In this document: positions 23,707 through 31,771 of the stretch, in pieces
How positions within the stretch are numbered: the stretch's first letter is position 1
How the letters are laid out: each line of letters opens with the position of its first letter
Origin: Streptomyces sp. NBC_00425
GTDB taxonomy: Bacteria; Actinomycetota; Actinomycetes; Streptomycetales; Streptomycetaceae
Length of the DNA: 64,000 nt
NCBI RefSeq assembly: GCF_036030735.1
Contig: NZ_CP107928.1
Coordinates: 4,526,001-4,590,000 of the forward strand
Direction: 5' to 3'
Translations under genes and position numbers: made by a program
Notes under the pieces: model-generated
What the model saw: only the letters and a program-made list of their open reading frames with translations
The model's database searches: none
What the model was told of the DNA's origin: nothing

Positions 23707-24924
23707 ATGTCGGTGAACGCCGCCGAATCCACGACCGACCAGTCGACGTTTCCCTACAAGCGCAAGTGCCCCTTCTCCCTGCCCGAGGAGTACGGGCCCA
23801 TGATGAAGAAGGGGTCGGTGACGAAAGTCAGCCTCATCACCGGCCTCGAGGTCTGGGCGGTCACCGACTACCACCTGATACGCCAGCTGCTGACCGATCC
23901 CCGCATCAGCTCCTCGCGCAAGCACGACAACTTCCCCTTCTACTTCGAGGCCCCGCCGGAGTTCCGCACCGAGACCTCCTTCATCGGGTACGACGCCCCC
24001 GAGCACACCACCACCCGCCGCAAGGCCGCCGTCACCTTCACCAACCGCCGGGTCCAGCAGCTGCGCGCGAAGATCGCCGAGAACGTGGACCTGCGCCTCG
24101 ACGCCCTCGAGGCGGCGGGCTCGCCGGCCGACCTGCACGAGATCGTCTCGCTGCCGGTCCCGATGTCGATGATCTGCGAACTGCTCGGAGTGCCGTACGA
24201 GGACCACGCGTTCTTCGCCGAGCACGGCACCAACCTGCTGGGCGGCCACAGCACCCCCGACCAGCGGCAGGCCGCGATGGTCGAGGTGGGCAGGTACCTG
24301 GAGAAGCTGGTCGGCCTCAAGGAACGCGAGCCCGGCGACGACCTGCTCAGCCGGGCGATCACCGCCTACCGGGAGTCCGGCGAGGAGTACACCACGCGCG
24401 ATCTGGTCAATCTGTGCCGGCTGCTGATGAACGGCGGGCACGAGACGACCGCCAACATGATCTCCCTGTGCACCATGGCCCTGCTGCGCAACCCGGAGCA
24501 GCTGGAGCAGCTCAAGGCGGACCCGACGCTGATCGGCCCGGCCGTCGAGGAACTCGTCCGCTACATCACCATCGGCGACCTGGCCGTCCCCCGGGTCGCG
24601 CTGGACGACATCGAGCTCGACGGCGTGACCATCAAGAAGGGCGACGGCATCCTGTGCCTGGCCCTGCCGGCCAACCGGGACGCCACCGTCTTCGACCGGC
24701 CCGACGAGCTGATCCTCTCCCGCGGCACCCGGCGCCACCTCGGTTTCGGGCACGGCGCGCACTACTGCATCGGCGCGGACCTGGCCCGGGTCGAGCTGGA
24801 GATCGCCCTCACCAAGATCTTCGAGCGGTTCCCGGACCTCCAGCTCGCGGTGCCCTACGAGGACATCCGCACCAAGGAGGGCTCCGTCGTCTACGGTGTC
24901 TGGTCGCTGCCCGTCAAGTGGTGA
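23707..24924 (+). CDS. Cytochrome P450
   Basis: A 405-residue bacterial class I P450. The haem ligand is Cys354 in LGFGHGAHYCIGADLARVE. The I-helix oxygen-binding motif is NGGHETTANM, with the Thr after the acid, and EELVRYITIGDLAVPRVA includes the ExxR arginine. It likely hydroxylates or oxidatively couples the polyketide scaffold using ferredoxin electrons, and no ferredoxin gene is seen beside it. The start is ATG 23707 with AAAGGAG upstream. It is cotranscribed with the epimerase. A decayed insertion sequence follows. Confidence 0.95.
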   Translation: MSVNAAESTTDQSTFPYKRKCPFSLPEEYGPMMKKGSVTKVSLITGLEVWAVTDYHLIRQLLTDPRISSSRKHDNFPFYFEAPPEFRTETSFIGYDAPEHTTTRRKAAVTFTNRRVQQLRAKIAENVDLRLDALEAAGSPADLHEIVSLPVPMSMICELLGVPYEDHAFFAEHGTNLLGGHSTPDQRQAAMVEVGRYLEKLVGLKEREPGDDLLSRAITAYRESGEEYTTRDLVNLCRLLMNGGHETTANMISLCTMALLRNPEQLEQLKADPTLIGPAVEELVRYITIGDLAVPRVALDDIELDGVTIKKGDGILCLALPANRDATVFDRPDELILSRGTRRHLGFGHGAHYCIGADLARVELEIALTKIFERFPDLQLAVPYEDIRTKEGSVVYGVWSLPVKW

Positions 24925-25080
24925 ACACGACTTGAGGGAGGGGGTGAGGGCTTACCGGTGGAGTGCGTTCTGGTGAGTCAGGGTGAGTGCTGCGTGTCGC
25001 TTCGTGTCATGCACACCTTGGCCGTGGAGTTGTTTGCGGCGGGAACTGACGTTCCTACATCGAATGCGTGACCTTCGCGG

Positions 25081-26580
25081 GTGGCTCTCGTTTCCCATGG
25101 CGTCAGAACGTCGGATCGGGCCGGGCGGGGGGTGGCAGGGGTGGGTGAGCTGAGGAGTATCGCAGCGCCGTTCGTCGCGTCCGGCTCCTCTGGTGTGACC
25201 GTCCGGACCCGCCTCAACTACCTGACGCCCGGTGACGAGAAGGTCCTGCGACTGATGGGCGCGCATCTGGGGTCGCCGGCGTCGAAGGGCCTCAAGGCAC
25301 GCTGCCGAGAGGGTCTGGCGCACTCGGCTGAGGCGTGGGCGGTGCGCAAGCGGGAGCTGACCCCGGTCTCGTCTTCGCGGTGGGCGGGATCGATCACCAA
25401 GGCCACGCACGACCAGTGGGCGCTGGCCCGCCGCTGCCATCGGCGCCCATCCAGAACCTGGAAGCCGGTGTCCGTACCGTCGGGGACCGGTTGTCGCTGC
25501 CGGTCGGGCAGAAGGGCACGAAGAGGGCGCCGGGGGTTACCGGTCCCGGCGGGAGTGGCACGCGAAGTCGCGGCGGCTGCGCGTCCTTCAGGACCGGCCG
25601 GCTGCCGTGCGGGCGGATCGCGAGGCCGGCATCGTCCGTGTCGTGCGCGGCGGCAAACGGCTGGCCCGCGCCCGGCACCATCTGGAGGCGGCCGGGCTGA
25701 CGGAGTCCGGATGGCGTGGGCGGTGGGAGGCGGAGCGCTGGTTCTGCCAGGCGGACGGCGAGTCCGGCGAGCGCCACGGCAACGAGACGATCCGTATCAG
25801 CCCCGACGGTGAGGTGAGCGTCAAGCTCCCCGCCCCGCTCGCTCATCTGGCCAACGCCCCGCACGGCCGCTACGTCCTGGCAGGCCGGGTCGCCTTCGCC
25901 CACCGGGGCGGCGAGTGGGCGGACCGGGTCGCGGCCGACCGCGCGGTCGCCTACCGCATCCACTACGACACCGGCCGCGACCGCTGGCATGTGACCGCGT
26001 CCTGGCAGATCCCGCCCACCCCCGCTCTCCCGATCGAGGCCGCCCTCGCCCACGGGGTGATCGGCGTCGACATGAACGCCGACCACCTCGCCGCCTGGCG
26101 CCTGGACGTCCACGGCAACCCGGCCGGCCTCGATGGCCGACGCCACGGGGATCGCGGTCATCGCCGTCGACCCCGCCTACACCAGCCGATGGGGTGCCCA
26201 GCACTGGCACAAACCCCTCACCACCACAACCAGGAAGACCACCCGCCACGACGCTGCCGCCGTGGCGATCGGAAGACGCGCCCAGCAACACCCGATCCGG
26301 CTGGGGGCACCTCCCAGGCCCTTGAGGCACTGGGGGAGGACGGCACCGGCCCCACCACACCGGAGTGATGCGGTGGGGCATCGGACCGTCCAGGCCGACC
26401 GGCGTGTCGTTGGGCGTGAGGGAATCCGCCCCCGCATCCCCGGACCACGGACACGATCCGTGCCGCCGAACGCGGCGAGTACGCGGGCAACCAGGACACC
26501 CAAAACCGTTCGGGATGTCCGCAGTGACCAGGCATGGGTCCAAGACCCACTCCTGCCCACTGATGAGGAACGGCGCCTGG
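25081..26580 (+). pseudogene. Decayed TnpB (IS200/IS605-type) transposon-encoded nuclease
   Basis: Recognisable TnpB-like segments occur in order but in three reading frames. They are TRLNYLTPGDEKVLRLMGAH and SSRWAGSITKATHDQWALAR (25200-25430), IQNLEAGVRTVGDRLSLPVG (about 25450), a long block with the RuvC-I motif VIGVDMNADHLAAWRLDVHG (to about 26120), and a RuvC-III block IAVIAVDPAYTSRWGAQHW plus HDAAAVAIGRRAQQHP (26150-26290). At least two frameshifts lie near 25435 and 25560. The region between the first and last RuvC segments is missing, so no active nuclease can be made. No tnpA was seen. The 3' limit is approximate. It lies between the P450 and ketoreductase genes and marks a past insertion in the cluster. 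Confidence 0.75.
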
Positions 26581-26697
26581 CACTCCCTCCCTCTGCTGTG
26601 TCGTTCAGTTGTCGTACGCGGTGCGGTTGCCGTACGTCGTGCGGTCGTCGTGCGCGGTTCGGGCGCCGGGCGCGCGACGGCCGGAGCCGTCGCGCGC

Positions 26698-27477
26698 TCA
26701 GTAGTTGCCCAGCCCGCCGCAGACGTTGATCGCCTGCGCCGTGATGGACGCCGCGGTGTCGGTCACCAGGTAGGAGACCAGGCCCGCGACCTCCTCCGGG
26801 GTGGAGTAACGGCCCAGCGGGATCTTGGCGTTGAACTTCTCCAGGACGTCCTGCTCCGAGACGCCCCAGAAGTCCGCGTACCCGGACCTGACCCGCTCGG
26901 CCATCGGCGTCTCGACGTACCCGGGACACACCGCGTTGACGGTGATGCCCGACTTCGCCAGTTCGAGACCGACGGCCTTGGTGAAGCCGACCACCCCGTG
27001 CTTGGAGGCCGAGTAGGGCGACGCGTAGACGACGCCCTGCTTGCCGCCGGTGGAGGCGATGCTGACGATCCGTCCGTAGCCGTTCTCACCCATCCGGCCG
27101 GACGCCAGCACCTCCTTGGTCACCCGGAAGACACCGTTGAGGTTGGTGTCGATCACGTCGAGCCAGGTCGGCTCGTCGAGATGCGCGATCTCCCCGCCGC
27201 CGCCGCGGCCGGCGTTGTTGACCAGGACGTCGATACGGCCGAAGCGCTCCACGGCCGCCGCGACGGCGGCACGGACGCCGTCGGTGGAGGTCACGTCGCA
27301 GGGCCCGCCGGCGACCTCCAGCCCTTCCGCGGTGAGCTTCTCCAGCGTCTCGGCCAGCTTGTCGGCGTCCCGGGCGCACCCGTACACCGCCATGCCCTGC
27401 TCCGCGAGGGTCCGGGTCACCGCGAGGCCGATGCCGCTGCTGGCTCCGGTGACGAACGCTACGCGCCTGTCGCTCAT
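26698..27477 (-). CDS. Type II PKS ketoreductase (ActIII-like SDR)
   Basis: A 259-residue short-chain dehydrogenase matching polyketide C9-type ketoreductases. The cofactor motif is TGASSGIGLAV, NNAG is at 87-90, and the catalytic residues are Asn114, Ser142, Tyr155 and Lys159 (YSASKHG). The C-terminal half has VNAVCPGYVETPMAERVR, typical of the family. The conserved Pro of the ActKR P-G-G motif is replaced by Gly (NNAGRGGGG), a small deviation. It reduces one ketone of the nascent poly-beta-ketone with NADPH and guides first-ring folding. It is the second gene after the ACP on the minus strand, 34 bp apart. Confidence 0.94.
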   Translation of the reverse strand: MSDRRVAFVTGASSGIGLAVTRTLAEQGMAVYGCARDADKLAETLEKLTAEGLEVAGGPCDVTSTDGVRAAVAAAVERFGRIDVLVNNAGRGGGGEIAHLDEPTWLDVIDTNLNGVFRVTKEVLASGRMGENGYGRIVSIASTGGKQGVVYASPYSASKHGVVGFTKAVGLELAKSGITVNAVCPGYVETPMAERVRSGYADFWGVSEQDVLEKFNAKIPLGRYSTPEEVAGLVSYLVTDTAASITAQAINVCGGLGNY

Positions 27478-27511
27478 CTGGGTCCTTCCCGTCCCGTCCC
27501 GTCGAAGCCCC

Positions 27512-27760
27512 TCACGCGAGGGACTTGCCGTTCACGAAGTCCGTGATCGCCTGCGGCGTGTTCAGGTGCTCCATGTCGTCGGTGATGTCGACGCCGAACT
27601 CGCGCTTGATGAGGGCCGCCGTCTCCAGCAGGGCCAGCGAGTCGTAGCCGAGCTCGCCGAACGTGGTCCCGCCGATGTCGCCGGCGAGCTGCTCCGACTC
27701 GTCCTCGCCCGCGCTGATCCGCAGAATGTCCTTGAGCCGGTCGATCGTCAGTTCCGCCAT
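27512..27760 (-). CDS. Type II PKS acyl carrier protein
   Basis: An 82-residue acyl carrier protein that carries the growing chain on a phosphopantetheine attached to Ser41 (FGELGYDSLALLE). The flanking acidic helices ITDDMEHLNTPQAITDFVN are typical. ATG at 27760 has GGGAG 6 nt upstream, and ATG at 27766 is also in frame. It is unusual in lying 24 kb from KS-alpha/KS-beta, beside the ketoreductase. Its promoter carries a SARP-type repeat pair like that of KS-alpha, which would coordinate the split minimal PKS. Confidence 0.95.
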   Translation of the reverse strand: MAELTIDRLKDILRISAGEDESEQLAGDIGGTTFGELGYDSLALLETAALIKREFGVDITDDMEHLNTPQAITDFVNGKSLA

Positions 27761-27798
27761 TTCCATCTCCCGTGTCGGAGGGTTGTGCGTGCTCTGAG

Positions 27799-27830
27799 AA
27801 TTTGTGCCTGACGACTCGGATCGTGCTCGC
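27799..27830 (-). promoter_or_regulatory. Probable SARP-activated promoter of the ACP-ketoreductase operon
   Basis: On the minus strand GCGAGCA (27830-27824), 4 nt and CCGAGTC (27819-27813) form an 11-bp-period repeat. Exactly 8 nt later comes CAAATT (27804-27799), a fair -10. The predicted leader of about 30 nt contains the ACP ribosome-binding site. The geometry is identical to the KS-alpha promoter. Confidence 0.6.
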
Positions 27831-27852
27831 GGACGCCTGGAAAACCCACCTT

Positions 27853-27906
27853 CCGAGCAATGCTCCAGCAGCGCTGCCGCGGAAATCGAGCGGCCCCGTC
27901 CAGCGT
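27853..27906 (+). promoter_or_regulatory. Probable SARP-activated promoter of the 2,3-dehydratase gene
   Basis: Heptamers CCGAGCA (27853-27859), TCCAGCA (27864-27870) and TCGAGCG (27886-27892) start 11 and 22 bp apart. The last lies 8 nt before CAGCGT (27901-27906), a weak -10. It is back to back with the ACP promoter, so one intergenic region would serve both directions. Confidence 0.5.
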
Positions 27907-27947
27907 GGGCCGCCCAACGATTCCCAGCCAACGAGGGTGTGTCGGGT

Positions 27948-29354
27948 GTGGAAAATCTGAAGCCACGGGAAGACCTCGTTCTTCCCAGCCGACTCGCCGC
28001 CTCCGCCCAGCGGACGGCGGGCGTTCAGATGCACATGGACGAATTCGACGCGTGGCTGGCCGAACGGGCGGGCGCGCATGACTTCACGGTCGATCGCATT
28101 CCGTTCTCCGGACTGCGCGGGTGGAAATTCGAGAACGACATCGGGAACCTCGTGCACGAAAGCGGCAGGTTCTTCTCCGTGGAAGGCCTCTGCCTGCGCA
28201 CCCCTGGATCCGCCGACCGGTTCCAGCCGATCATCAACCAGCCCGAGGTCGGCATCCTCGGGATTCTCGTCAAGGAGTTCGACGGGGTCCTGCATTTCCT
28301 GATGCAGGCCAAGATGGAGCCGGGAAACCCGGTGCCGCTGATGCTGTCGCCGACCGTCCAGGCCACCCGGAGCAACTACACGCAGGTGCACCGGGGCGCG
28401 AAGGTCAAGTACCTGGAGTACTTCACGGGACGGCGGCCGGCCCGGGTGATCGCCGACGTGCTGCAGTCCGAGCACGGCGACTGGTTCTACCGCAAACGGA
28501 ACCGGAACATGCTGGTCGAGGCGGCCCCCGACGACGTGGTCCCGCTCGACGACGACTTCTGCTGGCTGACCCTCGGGCAGATCAACGCCCTGCTGGCCAG
28601 GGACAACGTCATCAACATGGACTCGCGCACCGTGCTGGCGTGCCTGCCCCCGGTGGGGCCGGAGGCCGGGGCCGCCGACCGGTTCAGCCGCTCGCTGGCC
28701 GCCTCCCGCGACCCCGGCGCCGGCGCCGTGTCGACCACGGCCGAGCTGCTGAGCTGGTTCACCGGGCTGCGCGCCGACTGCCGGCTCGAGGCGGGCCGGC
28801 TCCCGCTGGGCGCCCTGCCCGGCTGGCACCGCGACGACAAGGAGATCAGCCGCGACGACGGCCGGTACTTCCGGGTGGTGGCCGCCGACGTACGGGCCGG
28901 CAGCCGGGAGGTCGCGTCCTGGTCCCAGCCGCTCGTCGAGCCCGTCGGCAGGGGCCTGTCCGCCTTTCTGGTCAGGGAGTTCGACGGCGTGCTCCACGTC
29001 CTCGTGCGCGCCGCGACCGAGGGCGGCTTCCTGGACGGCGTCGAACTGGCCCCGACGGTCCAGTGCATGTCGGAAGGCGAACTCGAGGAGGAGACCTCGC
29101 CGTTCCTCGGCCTGATCCCCGTCCAGGGCTCCCCGCGGATCCGCTACGACGCACTCCACGCCGAGGAGGGCGGCCGCTTCCTGAACGCGGTGAGCCGCTA
29201 CGTCGTCGCCGAGACGGACGCGGCGGCGACCGACGCCCCGCCGCCCGGTCACGCCTGGGCGACGGTCAGCCAGCTCACCGCCCTGCTCCGGCACAGCCAG
29301 TACGTCAACGTGCAGGCACGCACCCTCGTCGCCTGCCTGAACTCCCTCGGCTAG
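27948..29354 (+). CDS. NDP-hexose 2,3-dehydratase
   Basis: A 468-residue protein made of two homologous halves, as in SpnO/TylX3-type dehydratases, which remove water across C2-C3 of NDP-4-keto-6-deoxyglucose. This is the committing step to 2-deoxysugars. Matching motifs are FHxWL-like FDAWLAER, GRFFSVEGLCLR, INQPEVGILGILVKEFDGVLHFL, MQAKMEPGNPVPLMLSPTVQ, QATRSNYTQVHRG, GDWFYRKRNRNMLVE and WLTLGQINALL in the first half. EVASWSQPLVEP, LAPTVQC, EEGGRFLNAVSRY and TVSQLTALL are in the second. GTG at 27948 is favoured (GAGGG upstream), and GTG 27939 is possible. It is divergent from the ACP gene. Confidence 0.94.
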   Translation: MENLKPREDLVLPSRLAASAQRTAGVQMHMDEFDAWLAERAGAHDFTVDRIPFSGLRGWKFENDIGNLVHESGRFFSVEGLCLRTPGSADRFQPIINQPEVGILGILVKEFDGVLHFLMQAKMEPGNPVPLMLSPTVQATRSNYTQVHRGAKVKYLEYFTGRRPARVIADVLQSEHGDWFYRKRNRNMLVEAAPDDVVPLDDDFCWLTLGQINALLARDNVINMDSRTVLACLPPVGPEAGAADRFSRSLAASRDPGAGAVSTTAELLSWFTGLRADCRLEAGRLPLGALPGWHRDDKEISRDDGRYFRVVAADVRAGSREVASWSQPLVEPVGRGLSAFLVREFDGVLHVLVRAATEGGFLDGVELAPTVQCMSEGELEEETSPFLGLIPVQGSPRIRYDALHAEEGGRFLNAVSRYVVAETDAAATDAPPPGHAWATVSQLTALLRHSQYVNVQARTLVACLNSLG

Positions 29355-29380
29355 ACGGCAAGAGCGGGAAGGAGCGGAAG

Positions 29381-29785
29381 ATGGCACTGCGGCGCCCTCG
29401 TCCCGTCGTCGCGGTCATGTGGACGGTGGACAGCGGCCTCATGCGCTGCGCCGTCGGCCTGGCCGAGGAACACGGAGGCGACCTGGTCCTCGTCCTGGTC
29501 CTGCGACGGCCGTGGACCCTGCTGCTCGACTGTTCCCTTGCCGCCGCGTTCGACTCCACCGACCTCGAACTGGAGTCCCTGCTCAAGGTCGGGGCGTTCC
29601 TGGAGGGCAGGGCCGTGAAGTGGACCCTGCACACGACCTACAGCGACACCGGCAGAGCCGTCGCCGGCCTGGTCCGCAGGAGGGAGCCCGGCTGGGTCGT
29701 GCTGGGCCGCCGGCGCTGGCGGCGCACCGCCAGGATGGTGGGCTCTCCCGCCCTCCCCGAGGACACCAAGCTACTGATCGTCTGA
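29381..29785 (+). CDS. Small universal-stress-like protein of unknown role
   Basis: A 134-residue protein from ATG 29381 with GGAAGGAG upstream, 26 bp after the 2,3-dehydratase. The alternating pattern PVVAVMWTVDSGLMRCAVGL, GGDLVLVLVL, and the later VAGLVRRREPGWVVLGRRRWRR resembles a Rossmann-like universal stress protein fold. A clear ATP-binding GxxGxxxxS motif is absent, although MVGSPALPED is near the C-terminus. It is probably cotranscribed with the dehydratase. I cannot assign a function. Confidence 0.65.
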   Translation: MALRRPRPVVAVMWTVDSGLMRCAVGLAEEHGGDLVLVLVLRRPWTLLLDCSLAAAFDSTDLELESLLKVGAFLEGRAVKWTLHTTYSDTGRAVAGLVRRREPGWVVLGRRRWRRTARMVGSPALPEDTKLLIV

Positions 29786-29940
29786 TCCGTTCGCGTCACG
29801 CGTATGAAAAACCCATACCTGGGTCCTGTGAACCTCATGCGCATTGGTGACAGCGGCAGTTCCGAGCCTCAATTCCGGTCGTGCATTCTTCGAAGGTAAC
29901 CGCAGAGGCTTAAAAGAAGCGCCACGTAGAGGGGGAAAAG

Positions 29941-30744
29941 TTGCTGGAAATAAACGTGCTCGGGCCGATGGAGGCCACCGGGGCCGGCCGGTGCATCGCG
30001 CCCACGGCGGCGAAACCGCGCCAGGTCCTCGCACTGCTGGCACTGCGGGCCGGTGAGGTCGTGTCGGTGTCCACCCTGGTCGAGGAGATCTGGGGTGAGA
30101 AACCACCGCGGAGCGCGCTGACGACCCTGCAGACCTACATCCTGCAACTGCGCAGACTGATCGGCCGGGTCGTGCTGTCGGGCTCGGCGAAGGACGTCCT
30201 GCTGACCCGTTACAACGGCTACCTGTTCGCTCCCGAGGCGGTGATGGTGGACGCCCAGCTCTACGACGGGCTCGTCGACGAGGCCAACCAGGCCTCGGAG
30301 AACGGCGACCACGTGGAGGCGTACCGGGTGGCCAGGCAGGCCCTCGACCTCTGGTCGGGGGACGCCCTGATCGACGTCCTGCGCGGGGTCCACCTCAGCA
30401 TCGAGGCCACACGTCTGGAGCAGAGCCGGCTGGGTCTGCTCGAGACCCGTATCGCCGCCGAACTGCACCTGGGCAGGCACCACATGCTGCTCGGCGAACT
30501 CGCGGTGCTGGTCGCCCGCAATCCGATGCACGAGAACTTCTGCGCCAAGCTCATGATCGCCCTCTACCGCTCGGGGCAGCGCTGGCGCGCGCTGGAGGTC
30601 TACCAGCGCGTGCGCAGCGAACTGGCCGACGAGCTCGGGCTGGAACCGTCGGCCCGACTGCAGCAGTTGCAGCACGCGATCCTGTCAGCGGATCCCGCGC
30701 TCGACTTCGTCGCCCCGACCACCCTGTTCACCCAGCCGACATGA
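29941..30744 (+). CDS. SARP-family pathway activator
   Basis: A 267-residue Streptomyces antibiotic regulatory protein. Residues 1-95 form the OmpR-type winged helix (LEINVLGPMEATGAGRCIAP, ALLALRAGEVVSVSTLVEEIW, LRRLIG). The rest is the bacterial transcriptional activation domain, with DAQLYDGLVDEANQA, LDLWSGDALIDVLRG and YRSGQRWRALEVYQRVRSEL followed by ADELGLEPS. The start is TTG 29941, immediately after AGAGGGGGAAAAG. It probably activates the polyketide and sugar operons through the heptamer repeats at 3582-3613, 22969-23024, 27799-27830 and 27853-27906. No TTA codon was noticed in it. Confidence 0.95.
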   Translation: MLEINVLGPMEATGAGRCIAPTAAKPRQVLALLALRAGEVVSVSTLVEEIWGEKPPRSALTTLQTYILQLRRLIGRVVLSGSAKDVLLTRYNGYLFAPEAVMVDAQLYDGLVDEANQASENGDHVEAYRVARQALDLWSGDALIDVLRGVHLSIEATRLEQSRLGLLETRIAAELHLGRHHMLLGELAVLVARNPMHENFCAKLMIALYRSGQRWRALEVYQRVRSELADELGLEPSARLQQLQHAILSADPALDFVAPTTLFTQPT

Positions 30745-30747
30745 CCC

Positions 30748-30782
30748 GGTGCGGGAACGGCGATCCACGCCGTTCCCGCACC
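30748..30782. terminator. Bidirectional terminator between SARP and SRPBCC-ABM genes
   Basis: A perfect 15-bp inverted repeat (GGTGCGGGAACGGCG and complement) closes a 5-nt loop. It begins 3 bp after the SARP stop and ends 8 bp before the convergent gene's stop, so it can serve both. Confidence 0.85.
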
Positions 30783-30790
30783 CGGCCGTT

Positions 30791-31588
30791 TCACTCGGCG
30801 TCGCCGGCCGTCACCTGCAGACGCGCCTCGAACAGCTCCGGGCTCGACACGGCGAGCGCCCGCAGCGCCGCACTGTGCGGCTGGAACTCCGGCTGCGCCA
30901 CCGCCGCCCGCAGACTGGCGTTGTCCGCCCAGCGCGCGATGTTCACGTACGACGACGGGTCGCCGAGCCGCCGGTGCAGGGTGTGCTCGACGAAACCCGG
31001 CTGGGCCGCGAAGAACGCCGAGGTCGCGGCGAAGACCTTCTCGAACTCCTCGGCGTCCCCCGTCAGCTGGAACCTGTTGACGAGGGTCACGGGGACCGCC
31101 TTCGCCGCCGCACTGACCCGGGCGACGACCTGCTCGTAGCGGGCCAGCGTGTCCCCGGGGCTCGGGCCGTCGAGCGCCGCGTGGATCTGCGGCGCGATCT
31201 CGCCGTGCCGGTGAAGTCCGCTGTGCGTGAGCGCCACGGTCGTCCGCCCGGGGCCAGCCGGCTCGAAGTCGACCTCGATGAAGCTCGCCTTCTCGTCGTC
31301 GAAGATCGGCTGCCAGTGCGGGCCGACCCGCCAGGTCAGCACGATCCGCTTGGACGGGTTCCACTCCACCACCGTGCCCCAGGCGATGTCGGTGCCGTCG
31401 GCGCCGACCTCGTAGTAGCGGCCGCCCTCGAAGGGTTCGATGGTCAGCGACACCCGGTCCTCGACGAAGACGTGCCTCTCGGGGAACCATTCGATCGGAC
31501 GCTCGGCGAAAATGGCGAAGGCCCGGTCGGCGGGCACGTCCACGGTCACCGTCTTGCGCACGTCGGGGACCTTCTGCGCCTCGGTCAT
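30791..31588 (-). CDS. SRPBCC (AHSA1-like)-antibiotic biosynthesis monooxygenase (ABM) fusion
   Basis: A 265-residue two-domain protein. Residues 1-155 form an AHSA1/SRPBCC domain (VTVDVPADRAFAIFAERPIEWF, PFEGGRYYEVGADGTDIAWG, VVEWNPSKRIVLTWRVG), a helix-grip fold used by polyketide cyclases. Residues about 165-262 form an ABM ferredoxin-like domain (VTLVNRFQLTGDAEEFEKVF, FFAAQPGFVEHTLHRRLG, YVNIARWADNASLRAAV), of the type that oxidises anthrone-like intermediates without cofactors. It could combine cyclisation and quinone formation, which is inference. ATG at 31588 has AAGGAGC upstream. An upstream in-frame start adds 38 unconserved residues. Confidence 0.82.
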   Translation of the reverse strand: MTEAQKVPDVRKTVTVDVPADRAFAIFAERPIEWFPERHVFVEDRVSLTIEPFEGGRYYEVGADGTDIAWGTVVEWNPSKRIVLTWRVGPHWQPIFDDEKASFIEVDFEPAGPGRTTVALTHSGLHRHGEIAPQIHAALDGPSPGDTLARYEQVVARVSAAAKAVPVTLVNRFQLTGDAEEFEKVFAATSAFFAAQPGFVEHTLHRRLGDPSSYVNIARWADNASLRAAVAQPEFQPHSAALRALAVSSPELFEARLQVTAGDAE

Positions 31589-31771
31589 GACTGCTCCTTG
31601 GGCGTTGGGATCATGCCTCCACCCTGGTCGACGCGTCTTGAACCTGGACGGAACACCGATGGAACGCGGGGCGCCCGCCCGGGACGCCGACAGGGCGGGC
31701 ACGAGCAGGCCGGGACCGGCGTCGATCGCGGGTGTAGGGGTTCTCTAGCGTCCGGGCCCACCGTGAACCGC

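Noticed and set aside
31701..31728. SARP boxes before the 4,6-dehydratase
   Set aside because: ACGAGCA and TCGATCG are 21 bp apart and not 8 bp from a -10. The geometry does not fit, so it was not annotated.
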